The position numbers and the translations under genes were made by a program. Positions 50,031 to 58,232 of a stretch of 64,000 bases of DNA are shown here, piece after piece. Below the pieces are notes generated by a model. The model did no database searches. It was not told the DNA's origin and saw only the letters and a list, made by a program, of their open reading frames with translations. Each line of letters starts with the position of its first letter. Position 1 is the first letter of the stretch. Source of the stretch: Devriesea agamarum (GTDB lineage: Bacteria > Actinomycetota > Actinomycetes > Actinomycetales > Dermabacteraceae); assembly GCF_900070355.1 (NCBI RefSeq), contig NZ_LN849456.1:2170001-2234000 (forward strand). Reading direction: 5' to 3'.

Positions 50031-51629
50031 ATGAAAAATTCAGAGGTTTTCTACACCGCGGCCAAGGTATTCACCGGCCAGGACGAATCGACTTTCGCCA
50101 CCGCCTTCGCGGTGGATGGCGACTCCTTCACCTGGGTCGGCGCCGCCGAGGATATTCCCGACGGAGCCCGCAAGGTCGACCTCGGTGACCGTACGGTGTT
50201 GCCCGGCCTGCTGGATGTGCATACTCACGCCACCTACACCTCCGCGATGGGGCGTGCGGTCGCATGCACCGCGCCGAAGGTTACGGATATACCTTCGTTG
50301 CTGGAGGCTCTGCGCGAACACCCAAATTATGGACGCGGCGGCTGGATTGAAGGATGGGGGTATGACGAGTCGAAACTCGCCGAACACCGCACCCCGACCC
50401 GCCACGATCTCGACCAGGTCTCTGTGGATCAGCCGGTTTACCTGCAGCGCTCAGACTTCCACTCCGGCGTCTGCAATACCCGGGCCCTGGAACTCGCGGG
50501 GATTACCGCCAGTACCCCTGATCCGGAGGATGGACGTTTCGGACGCGACGACAGTGGTGAGCCCAATGGTGTGCTGATCGAACACGGTGCCAACCAGGTG
50601 GTCAATCAAGCCAAAGGAATGATTGGTTTCGATGGGGCAGTGCAAATGCTTGCCGATTCCACCCTCCATTTCGCCGAGCGCGGCCTCGTCGGCGTCACGG
50701 ATCTCTTTTGTGTTCCCACGGATTACGACTACCGAGATCTCTTCCGTGAAGCAGCTGTCCGAGGATTTGCGCAGCAGTGCCGTTTCTACCTCGACTTCGC
50801 CAGTCTGCAGAATTCGCCTGTGCGGGAGATTCAGCCAGAGGACCTGCGGGGTCGGGTCGCGCTCGCCGGAATCAAACTGTTTGCCGACGGGTCCATGTCC
50901 AATCGGACCGCCTGGATGCGCGACCCTTATCCCGGAACCACTGACGATGTCGGTATGGGCACGGCCTCCCCAGAACAGATGCAGCAGGCCCTCGAGTACG
51001 CGCGGCCTCGCGGGCTGCAGATTGCCGTGCACGCGATGGGGGATCGGGCGATTGAAGCGGTGATTGAGGCTTATGAACATGAGGAGCCGTGGCTCGATTC
51101 TGTGCCGTCAGTGCGAATCGAGCATGCGACCATGCTGGATCCCGACTTGATGGAACGCATGGCAGCAGCTCGTATGCATTTTGGTGTGGCCTCGAATATC
51201 GATTTCCTGTACGCCGAATACGAGTCCTATCGGGATAATCTCACTCCCGACCAATTCGCGCGGGCGTACATGGTGAAGGCTCTGTATGAGCGGGTCCCGG
51301 ATTGTGCGTTGAGCTCCGACTGCCCAGCGACCACCTGGCCCGACCCCGACGACCCGTTTTACTCCATGCAGGCCGCAGTTACCCGTCGGGCATACACCGG
51401 TGATCCCATCACGGTGAACCAGGCGATCACCATTGAGCAAGCCGTGCTCATGTACACCGGACGCGCTCGCGGCTTAGTAGACATGCCGCGCCTGGGCCGA
51501 ATTGCTCCGGGGTATGAGGCCGCGTTCATCACGCTCAGTCAGGATATTTTCACTGTTCCGTCGGACCAGATTGCACGCACCCAGGTGATGGGAACGTGGA
51601 TTCAGGGGGAGCGCGTTTTTGCTCGGTAG
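50031..51629 (+). CDS. Amidohydrolase family 3 (YtcJ-like) metal-dependent hydrolase
   Basis: A 532-aa TIM-barrel amidohydrolase. Metal ligands appear in LLDVHTHATY (near residue 61), a central lysine-bearing segment ALAGIKLFADGSMSNRTAWM, QIAVHAMGDRAIEAVI, RIEHATMLDPDLMERMAA and ALSSDCPATTWPDP with the catalytic Asp. N- and C-terminal beta-sandwich strands complete the fold. YtcJ/Nfda1-like enzymes deacylate or hydrolyse N-substituted amides; the substrate here is unknown. GAAGGGAG precedes the ATG. It probably follows the APC permease in one transcript. Confidence 0.88.
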   Translation: MKNSEVFYTAAKVFTGQDESTFATAFAVDGDSFTWVGAAEDIPDGARKVDLGDRTVLPGLLDVHTHATYTSAMGRAVACTAPKVTDIPSLLEALREHPNYGRGGWIEGWGYDESKLAEHRTPTRHDLDQVSVDQPVYLQRSDFHSGVCNTRALELAGITASTPDPEDGRFGRDDSGEPNGVLIEHGANQVVNQAKGMIGFDGAVQMLADSTLHFAERGLVGVTDLFCVPTDYDYRDLFREAAVRGFAQQCRFYLDFASLQNSPVREIQPEDLRGRVALAGIKLFADGSMSNRTAWMRDPYPGTTDDVGMGTASPEQMQQALEYARPRGLQIAVHAMGDRAIEAVIEAYEHEEPWLDSVPSVRIEHATMLDPDLMERMAAARMHFGVASNIDFLYAEYESYRDNLTPDQFARAYMVKALYERVPDCALSSDCPATTWPDPDDPFYSMQAAVTRRAYTGDPITVNQAITIEQAVLMYTGRARGLVDMPRLGRIAPGYEAAFITLSQDIFTVPSDQIARTQVMGTWIQGERVFAR

Positions 51630-51764
51630 TCAGGCCATAGGTCGAGGGAGCTGGTTAATGGACCCCATCCGGTAATAAGCCTGATCATCCGGTAACGGTC
51701 CGCTCAGCTGCCGAGGTATGCGGCCAATGGCTGCTGGGAGTTATGGTGCCTCTCCACGTGTAAT

Positions 51765-52259
51765 TCAGTTTTCGGGCCCGTGGAGGCGACGCAGCATGTC
51801 CTGATCCATCCGGACGTCGGCGGAGGCATCGTCTAAGGCACGGGCCCAACGCTCGATGAGACCGGATTGCTCGCCGGGGCCTAAGAGGTGCTCGTGGTGG
51901 ATGTCGAGATAGGTGCCTGACGGGTGATCGTGCAGCCTCACCTGGAAAACGGTTTCGTGATTGAGGGTAGCTGGAGTCCAGCGCACTCGGATGTGGGTTC
52001 CGACCTGGCAGCCGATCACTCGGCCGACTTTGCGGCCATGGGTTGCCAGGGTTGCGCCCATCATCTGAGGTAGGCGGTCGATTCCGAGCCAGTGCGGCAT
52101 CCATTTATTGATGAGGAGTATCCACACATCTGGGCGGGGGCCGCGCATAAGGCGGCGGACATTGACTTCCGAGCCTGTGATGCGCGGGGCATCGCAGGTC
52201 TGGCTGTTTGCTGCGTCTGCCCCGTGCCTGGAGGGGTCGAACTGTGCCTCGTGCATACC
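51765..52259 (-). CDS. SRPBCC/AHSA1-domain protein
   Basis: The C-terminal 130 residues carry the START-like pattern of the Hsp90-ATPase-activator homologue family: VNVRRLMRGPRPDVWILLIN, then GCQVGTHIRVRWTPATLNHETVFQVRL, then an amphipathic C-terminal helix GLIERWARALDDASADV. The ATG at 52259 gives 164 aa; the frame remains open to 52508, but the additional sequence is His/Thr/Pro-rich and lacks homology, so the start is uncertain. Function is unknown (hydrophobic ligand binding). The 52260-52622 spacer otherwise holds only the palindromic operator of the next gene. Confidence 0.65.
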   Translation of the reverse strand, partial: GMHEAQFDPSRHGADAANSQTCDAPRITGSEVNVRRLMRGPRPDVWILLINKWMPHWLGIDRLPQMMGATLATHGRKVGRVIGCQVGTHIRVRWTPATLNHETVFQVRLHDHPSGTYLDIHHEHLLGPGEQSGLIERWARALDDASADVRMDQDMLRRLHGPEN

Positions 52260-52594
52260 AACACGGTATGCCGGGAACCTGCGAGGGCAAAGTGGGTGTT
52301 CTTCGGTGGGGCGGGGTGGTGCCTGGATATCGGTGGTGAGGAGCTGGTGCGGTGTTGATGAGGCGGTGGTGAGGGTGGTGTTGTGATGGCAGTGGAGAAG
52401 CCCTCGGGCGCGGCCGAGGGGTGGTGAGATGTTGATCTCGTTTTGTGGTTCAAACAGGGTTCGAGCATGTGTGAAATATGCATACTGAAGATTAGCTGAA
52501 TGTTTCATGGGTGAATAGGTCAGGCATTTTGGTCTGCATGTTAGGGCCTTTTGGACCGCACATTCTTCAAGGTCAACCCTTTGGTGGATGATCG

Positions 52595-52613
52595 TTATGA
52601 CGCGGCGTCATAA
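52595..52613. promoter_or_regulatory. Perfect 19-bp palindromic operator before the DHA2 exporter
   Basis: TTATGACGC and GCGTCATAA are exact complements around a single G. The site ends 9 bp before the exporter's ATG, a typical position for a TetR- or MarR-family repressor of a drug pump. No such regulator gene is within the window. Confidence 0.75.
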
Positions 52614-52622
52614 ACTTGAGGC

Positions 52623-54266
52623 ATGTCAACCGCACCACTCGGCACGCCGGCCGCCACAGAACCGGCACCTGCCGCCGACCCCCGGCGTTGGAAAGCCCTG
52701 GGTGTTCTAGCCCTCGGCCTCGCGCTGATTGTGATCGACGGTTCCATCGTCTCCGTCGCGCTTCCGGACATCATCAGTGACCTCCGGCTCGACATCACCG
52801 ACGCGCAATGGGTGAACTCCCTATACGCCGTCGTGTTCTCCGCACTCCTCCTTCTGTCAGGCCGCCTGGGCGACCGGCTCGGACGCCGCACCCTATTCAT
52901 TGCCGGGATCATCGTGTTCGTTGGGGCCTCAGTGTGGGCCGCCTGCGTCGGTAGTGGGGCCGGGCTGATCACCGCCCGCCTAGTACAAGGCATCGGCGGC
53001 GCGCTCATCATGCCGGCCACGCTCTCCACCGTGAACGCAACCTTCCGCGGCAAAGAACGCGCCGCTGCCTTCGGTGTGTGGGGCGCCGTGATGTCCGGAG
53101 CCGCCGCGCTCGGCCCACTGCTCGGAGGCTGGCTCACCTCCAGCTTCTCCTGGCGGTGGATATTCCTGGTGAACGTACCGATTGGCCTCGCAGTCATCGT
53201 CGGCGGCCTGCTCTGGGTTGCCAACACCCGCTCATCCACCGATGGTGCTCGTCATGAAGGGATCGACATCCTCGGTGCCGTCCTCAGCGGCCTCGCGCTG
53301 GGCAGCATCGTGTTCGGCATTATCGAAGCCACCACGCTCGGCTGGTGGACCCAGGGTCACCCGCTGCACGTGCTCGGATACGACCTGAACGGTCCGGCGG
53401 GAATGTCGCTTGCCCCCATCATGATTGGCCTCGGGGCAGTTCTGCTCATCGCCTTCATTCTCTGGGAAGCCTGGCGCGCACAGCGGGGGCGCAGCGTGCT
53501 GCTCGACCTCAGCCTGTTCCGCCTGGCGACGTTCTCCTGGGGCAACCTCACCGCGATGACCGTTGCGGTCGGCGAATTCGGTCTCCTCTTTGTTCTGCCG
53601 CTCTACCTCGTAGACGTCCTCGGTCTCAGCACCCTGCACGCCGGGTTTGTGCTCGCGGCAATGGCACTCGGTGCCTTCTTCTCCGGTGCCTCCGCTCGGC
53701 ACGTTGCGGACCGCTTCGGAGCCCCGGCGACCGTCATCATCGGGCTCGCCCTGGAAGTTGCCGGAGTGCTCACCCTCGGGTTCATCCTCGGGCCAGACAC
53801 CTCACCCTGGATGCTGGTGCCGGTCCTCATGGTGTACGGGGTCGGCCTCGGTCTCGCCTCCGCCCAGCTGACCAGTACCGTTCTTGCGGATGTCCCCACG
53901 GATCAGTCCGGGCAGGGATCTGCCACCCAGTCAACGGTGCGCCAGCTAGGGACGGCGCTCGGTGCCTCCATCGCCGGAGCTCTGCTCGCAGGAGGGTTGA
54001 GCGCGGGAATCGCCGATATGAACGGGCAAGCCGCGCAGCTCGCGCACAGTGTTAAAGACTCTGCGGGGGCAGCGCTCATGGCCTTTAGGGACCAGCACCT
54101 TCCCAACGCTCTGTTCGATCCGCTGCTGACGATGTTTACCGACGCCAGCCGGTGGAGCATTTTCGGGGCGGCTATCTTCCTGGCGCTCGGCCTGATTGGC
54201 GCTATTCAAGTGGCTCGCGTCGCCCGGCGCAGCGCCCACGCCGACGTGCTCGGGGCTCGTCGCTGA
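52623..54266 (+). CDS. MFS drug exporter, DHA2 (EmrB/QacA) family, 14 TM
   Basis: A 547-aa proton-driven multidrug pump. The DHA2 marker IVIDGSIVSVALPDIISDL (helix 1), the motif-A sequence SGRLGDRLGRRTLF and the antiporter motif C region GVWGAVMSGAAALGPLLGGWL are present, with about fourteen hydrophobic segments. Expression is probably controlled through the palindrome just upstream. The gene converges on an aldo/keto reductase with a shared terminator. Confidence 0.93.
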   Translation: MSTAPLGTPAATEPAPAADPRRWKALGVLALGLALIVIDGSIVSVALPDIISDLRLDITDAQWVNSLYAVVFSALLLLSGRLGDRLGRRTLFIAGIIVFVGASVWAACVGSGAGLITARLVQGIGGALIMPATLSTVNATFRGKERAAAFGVWGAVMSGAAALGPLLGGWLTSSFSWRWIFLVNVPIGLAVIVGGLLWVANTRSSTDGARHEGIDILGAVLSGLALGSIVFGIIEATTLGWWTQGHPLHVLGYDLNGPAGMSLAPIMIGLGAVLLIAFILWEAWRAQRGRSVLLDLSLFRLATFSWGNLTAMTVAVGEFGLLFVLPLYLVDVLGLSTLHAGFVLAAMALGAFFSGASARHVADRFGAPATVIIGLALEVAGVLTLGFILGPDTSPWMLVPVLMVYGVGLGLASAQLTSTVLADVPTDQSGQGSATQSTVRQLGTALGASIAGALLAGGLSAGIADMNGQAAQLAHSVKDSAGAALMAFRDQHLPNALFDPLLTMFTDASRWSIFGAAIFLALGLIGAIQVARVARRSAHADVLGARR

Positions 54267-54340
54267 CACGCTCATCCCGTGACATCGTTCCCGCCCACCT
54301 GATCCCGACGAACCGCATCCGTCAAGATCGCTATTCGATA

Positions 54341-54380
54341 GATCGCGCCCCGGCAGAGAGGAATCTGTCGGGGCGCGATC
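54341..54380. terminator. Bidirectional hairpin terminator
   Basis: GATCGCGCCCCG (54341-54352) pairs perfectly with CGGGGCGCGATC (54369-54380); a further GCAGA/TCTGT pairing extends the stem inward to about 17 bp. It lies between the convergent exporter and aldo/keto reductase genes. Confidence 0.85.
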
Positions 54381-54458
54381 ACGCGGGATGGGTCTCACAA
54401 ACCCTGCGGAGCCGTTGCGTCAACCGCGGGCCCCACGGAGAGTTGTGCGGGCGACAGC

Positions 54459-55292
54459 TTAGAAATCGATATCGGAGGGATCTGGTCCGATCCGGCCATC
54501 GGGGCGGTCAAGCTCATGAATGGCGGCGATGTCGTCATCACTCAGGGTGACCTTCAGCGCCTCAAAGTTCGAGACGATGCGTTCCGGAGTGACCGACTTC
54601 GGGATGGCGACATTCTTCAGCGCCAGATGCCAGCTCAAGATCACCTGGGCTGCGGTGGCGTCGTGTCGTTTGGCGATGCCGGTTATGACCGGGTGAGTGA
54701 GCACATCCTTGCCCTGTCCCAGCGGTGACCAGGCCTCGGTCACGATCTTGAACTCCTCGTGGACCTCGCGCAGACGCCGCTGCTGGAAGAACGGGTGAAG
54801 CTCAATCTGGTGAATCACAGGAACGATGCCGCTTGAGTCAATCAACTCCCGCAACTGCGGTTCGGGGAAGTTCGATACACCGATAGAACGCACGCGCCCC
54901 TGCTTTTGTAATTCAATAAATGCGCGCCAGGTGTCAAGGAAGAGACCGGCCTGGGGCTTTGCCCAGTGGATGAGGTAGAGGTCAAGGGTGTCGAGCCCGA
55001 GCTTTTCCATGGAGGTGTCGAAGGCTCGCAGTGTGGAGTCGTATCCCTGATCGGTGTTCCACAGTTTGGTGGTGACAAAGATGTCGTCGCGGGGAACGTC
55101 AGTTGCTTTGAGGGCCCGCCCTACGCCGTCTTCGTTGCCGTACACCGCCGCGGTGTCGATATGGCGGTATCCGGTGGCCAGGGCTTTTTCCGTTACCTCG
55201 GCGGCAACATCGTTATCGACCTGCCACAGTCCATATCCGAGCTGGGGGATGGTGTTGCCATCGTGGAAACTAACGTTGGGGGCGGTGAGCAT
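54459..55292 (-). CDS. Aldo/keto reductase (2,5-diketogluconate reductase-like)
   Basis: A 277-aa NADPH-dependent carbonyl reductase of the AKR5-like group. The catalytic tetrad is complete: Asp 46 and Tyr 51 (IDTAAVYGNE), Lys 76 (TTKLWN) and His 109 (LIHWAKP). IGVSNFPEPQLRELI and the cofactor loop AIPKSVTPERIVSNFE are typical. AAAGGA lies 7 bp before the ATG. The physiological substrate is unknown. Confidence 0.92.
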   Translation of the reverse strand: MLTAPNVSFHDGNTIPQLGYGLWQVDNDVAAEVTEKALATGYRHIDTAAVYGNEDGVGRALKATDVPRDDIFVTTKLWNTDQGYDSTLRAFDTSMEKLGLDTLDLYLIHWAKPQAGLFLDTWRAFIELQKQGRVRSIGVSNFPEPQLRELIDSSGIVPVIHQIELHPFFQQRRLREVHEEFKIVTEAWSPLGQGKDVLTHPVITGIAKRHDATAAQVILSWHLALKNVAIPKSVTPERIVSNFEALKVTLSDDDIAAIHELDRPDGRIGPDPSDIDF

Positions 55293-55481
55293 ATAGTTAT
55301 CCTTTCGGGCCGGTGATCGGCGAGAACGATTCGGACCCTCTCAGTATGGTCAGCTTATGAGCGGCATCACAAGTTGGGTTGAGTCCAGTGGCCGATAGCT
55401 GCGGCTGAGGATGACGGCTGAGGTTGCGACCGAGGTGGGCAGCTGAGATCGGCCTGAGACCAGGCTGAGGGTAGCGAGACT

Positions 55482-56666
55482 CTACTTTTCCGTGGCGAAG
55501 TAGGACGCGTTCTTGGCGAGCCATTTCAGTGAATTCGGCAGGTGATTCACCCACAGGTTCACAAAGTGTCCGCCCGTCTTAGTTTGCTCAACCGTGAGTG
55601 CAGTGGGGCCGTGCGCTGCGCTGACCGCGTTTCTCATGCGCAGCAGGGATGCACGGGGGAGGTCATCTTTTCCTCCGGAGAAGAAGTAGATGCTCACCGC
55701 AGGCTTATGGTGGCGTACAAGATCAGGCAGGTTGTATTTGGGATCGCGGCTTGAGGTGTGGGCCTGGCCCTTGGCGTAGTCCGGTTCAAAATACCCCGCC
55801 AAGGTGATGGCCGTGGGTGCAATGTTGGGATGGCGAACCGTCACCATGGAGGCGCACCAACCGCCGGCGCTGTAGCCGAGCGTTGCCCAGGCTTTGGGGT
55901 CCTTAATTGTGCGCATATGGGTTTTAGTCCAGTTGACGACGTCCTGCGTAATCCAGGTTTCCCACCGATTCTTACCGTTGGACGGATCCACGCACTCGGT
56001 GTCGTTGCTGCCGGGGTACACGTTCGGTGAGACCACGATGGCCTGGCGCATCTCACCGTTCTTCACCAGATCGTCCATGGTGGGGCCGAGCGGGAAGGGT
56101 TTGATCCAGGCTTCCGGGGCACCGGGAATCCCCGGGAACGCGAGAATCACCGGGTAGTTCTTGTTCGGATTCTGCATGTAGCCGGACGGCAGGTACACCA
56201 GAGCGGTGTTGGTGACGTCGCTAGCTTTGCCAGGGACGGTAACGGTCACCCATTGGCCGGTGGACACATTTTTGACGGCACCGCCGAAGGCAGGGTCGGC
56301 GACGGGGTTGCGCTGGAGGGCGGTGATCCCCTTGTCGGCGTCGTGCTCTGATATGATCTCGTGCCCGGTTTTGCCGGGGGTGCCGCCGAAGCCTTCGGCG
56401 GAGGTCTGGTCGTCGGCGCTTCCGAAGCTCAGCAGATCGGACCAGGTCGGGAACATTTGGTTTGCGCGGTTGATCGCGAGGAACACCGTCATCATGACCA
56501 GGACTGGTAGGAGCACCACCACGATTACCTGGGTGATGATTCCGCCGACTTTGCGGTGTAGCCACAGCAGGCGTGGCGCGACGATGATTCCGAGGAGGAA
56601 AACGATCACCGCTGCGATGCCGAATATCCAGCCCAGTGCGGGGCTCATGATGTCGAACGGGCCCAA
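55482..56666 (-). CDS. Membrane-anchored alpha/beta hydrolase (esterase-D type), paralogue 1; candidate aminoacyl-phosphatidylglycerol hydrolase
   Basis: Two N-terminal membrane helices (IFGIAAVIVFLLGIIVAP; IITQVIVVVLLPVLVMMTVFL) anchor an extracytoplasmic esterase domain. The nucleophile Ser is in LGYSAGGWCAS and the His near the end in TGGHFVNLW. The start is set at a TTG (56666) directly behind a perfect AAAGGAGGAG; the protein then begins LGPFDIMSPALGWI, aligning with the start of its neighbour. The frame also extends to a GTG at 56705. It resembles the AhyD/AlpH-type hydrolases known to cleave aminoacyl-PG beside aminoacyl-PG synthases, and lysX is next door. That role is inference. Confidence 0.8.
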   Translation of the reverse strand: MGPFDIMSPALGWIFGIAAVIVFLLGIIVAPRLLWLHRKVGGIITQVIVVVLLPVLVMMTVFLAINRANQMFPTWSDLLSFGSADDQTSAEGFGGTPGKTGHEIISEHDADKGITALQRNPVADPAFGGAVKNVSTGQWVTVTVPGKASDVTNTALVYLPSGYMQNPNKNYPVILAFPGIPGAPEAWIKPFPLGPTMDDLVKNGEMRQAIVVSPNVYPGSNDTECVDPSNGKNRWETWITQDVVNWTKTHMRTIKDPKAWATLGYSAGGWCASMVTVRHPNIAPTAITLAGYFEPDYAKGQAHTSSRDPKYNLPDLVRHHKPAVSIYFFSGGKDDLPRASLLRMRNAVSAAHGPTALTVEQTKTGGHFVNLWVNHLPNSLKWLAKNASYFATEK

Positions 56667-56766
56667 GGGCTCCTCCTTTATTGCATTGTTCCCGAGGTGA
56701 GTCACGCTGGCGCCGTCGGGACACCGTTCGGCAGATTGGGCCAGAGTTCTCGTTGAACCTAAGACC

Positions 56767-58056
56767 TTAGTGTGAATGATCCTCGAATGAACTCTGAAAG
56801 GATCCTGACATGTATCGGGGATGCGGTTTCAGATGGTAGGCAGCGGCCTGCTGAGGTCCCCTTGACGCTGACGGCGGGGCAAAAAATGGCTCGTACTGGG
56901 CCAGCCAGGTTAACGCGCCCGGTGTTTTATTGATCCACAGCTGGATGAGATGCCCGCCCGCTCTGGTCAACTCGACGGTGAGGGAGGTCGGACCCTTAGC
57001 TGAGGCCACCGCATCCTTCATTAAGGCCAGCGTGCGTTGAGGAATCTTGTCTTGGCCCCCCGCAAAGAACAGCATGGTCACCGGAGGTTTGCGTTCGCGC
57101 ACAATCCGCGGCAGATCATAGGTGGGGTCACCCGGGGGAGTGCGCTGCTGTCCCTTCGCGTAACTCGGTGTGAAGTACCCGGCCAAGTTAATTGAATTAG
57201 CAAAGAGATCGGGATGGCGGACAGAAAGCATTGATGCACACCAGCCTCCGCCGCTATAACCGAGTGTGACCCGGGCGCGAGGATTATTAATGGCGCGCAA
57301 GTGCGTCTGCGTCCACTCCACCACATCACGAGTTATCCACGTTTCATAATGGCCTTTGCCCTGTGCGGGATCTACACACTCGGTGTCGAGCTGTCCGGGA
57401 AACACATTGGGCGCCACCACAATGGCCTGACGCGCACTGTTCTCCGCGGCAAGCTTTTCAATCGTCTGATCGAGCTTAAACGGGTGCTCCCACACCAGAG
57501 GCGTCCCCGGAAGCCCCTGAAACGCATAGATCACCGGATAGATGCGGTCGGGATTTTGAAGATAGCCCGCCGGTAAATACACCCTGGCCTGATCCACCAC
57601 ATCGCTAGCGCGGGCCGGAATCGACACCGCCACCCACTGCCCCTCCGCAGTGGATTGAATCTTCCCGTGAAAGGCAGGATTGAGCTGAGGATTGCGTTGC
57701 AAGTGCGATAAATGCGCCGGATCCGGTTCAGCATCAGTGTGCGCGACCTGAGCGTGGTGAGTGCCCGGCGCAGGACCAACCAGCTCCGTGGTGATATGAG
57801 GCTTCGCTGACATCGCCATCAGATCGGACCAGGTGGGGTAGATATTGTTTTCCCGATTAACGGCTAAAAAGACGGTCAGCATCGCCAGCACCGGCAAAAA
57901 GATCAGCACCAAGATCTGGATCGTGATACCCATGCGGCGCCGAGTACGCAGCAGCCGCGGAACCACCACCGCGCCGACGATGAACAATATTCCGGTGGCA
58001 ATCCCCGTGATCCAGCCCAGCAGTGGGCTGAGCAGGTCAAACGGTCCTATTTCCAC
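56767..58056 (-). CDS. Membrane-anchored alpha/beta hydrolase (esterase-D type), paralogue 2; candidate aminoacyl-phosphatidylglycerol hydrolase
   Basis: A 429-aa paralogue of the next gene, with the same layout: GPFDLLSPLLGWITG start, two membrane helices, an acidic/His-bearing linker, then an esterase domain with the nucleophile in LGYSGGGWCAS and the catalytic His in AGGHLIQLW. Matching blocks such as ECVDPAQGKGHYETWITRDVVEWTQTHLR occur at equal positions in both. It differs by a 35-residue C-terminal tail rich in His/Pro/Ser. The GTG start follows AAGGG. It is divergent from lysX and 100 bp upstream of paralogue 1, so both likely share a transcript. Confidence 0.82.
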   Translation of the reverse strand: MEIGPFDLLSPLLGWITGIATGILFIVGAVVVPRLLRTRRRMGITIQILVLIFLPVLAMLTVFLAVNRENNIYPTWSDLMAMSAKPHITTELVGPAPGTHHAQVAHTDAEPDPAHLSHLQRNPQLNPAFHGKIQSTAEGQWVAVSIPARASDVVDQARVYLPAGYLQNPDRIYPVIYAFQGLPGTPLVWEHPFKLDQTIEKLAAENSARQAIVVAPNVFPGQLDTECVDPAQGKGHYETWITRDVVEWTQTHLRAINNPRARVTLGYSGGGWCASMLSVRHPDLFANSINLAGYFTPSYAKGQQRTPPGDPTYDLPRIVRERKPPVTMLFFAGGQDKIPQRTLALMKDAVASAKGPTSLTVELTRAGGHLIQLWINKTPGALTWLAQYEPFFAPPSASRGPQQAAAYHLKPHPRYMSGSFQSSFEDHSH

Positions 58057-58232
58057 TCTTCGCCCTTTCTCGGTGCCTCATCGCGTAGACGGCTAGCTCA
58101 CTATCCCAGGTCGGATTGCTGCAGCAGCATTCTCAAAGGTATATGCGCGTAGTATCGCTGGGTGCCCGCACATACGTTACGCGATAGCGAATGGTGAGGC
58201 ATCAGGAAATGTAAAGGTATGGGGAGTCCTGA

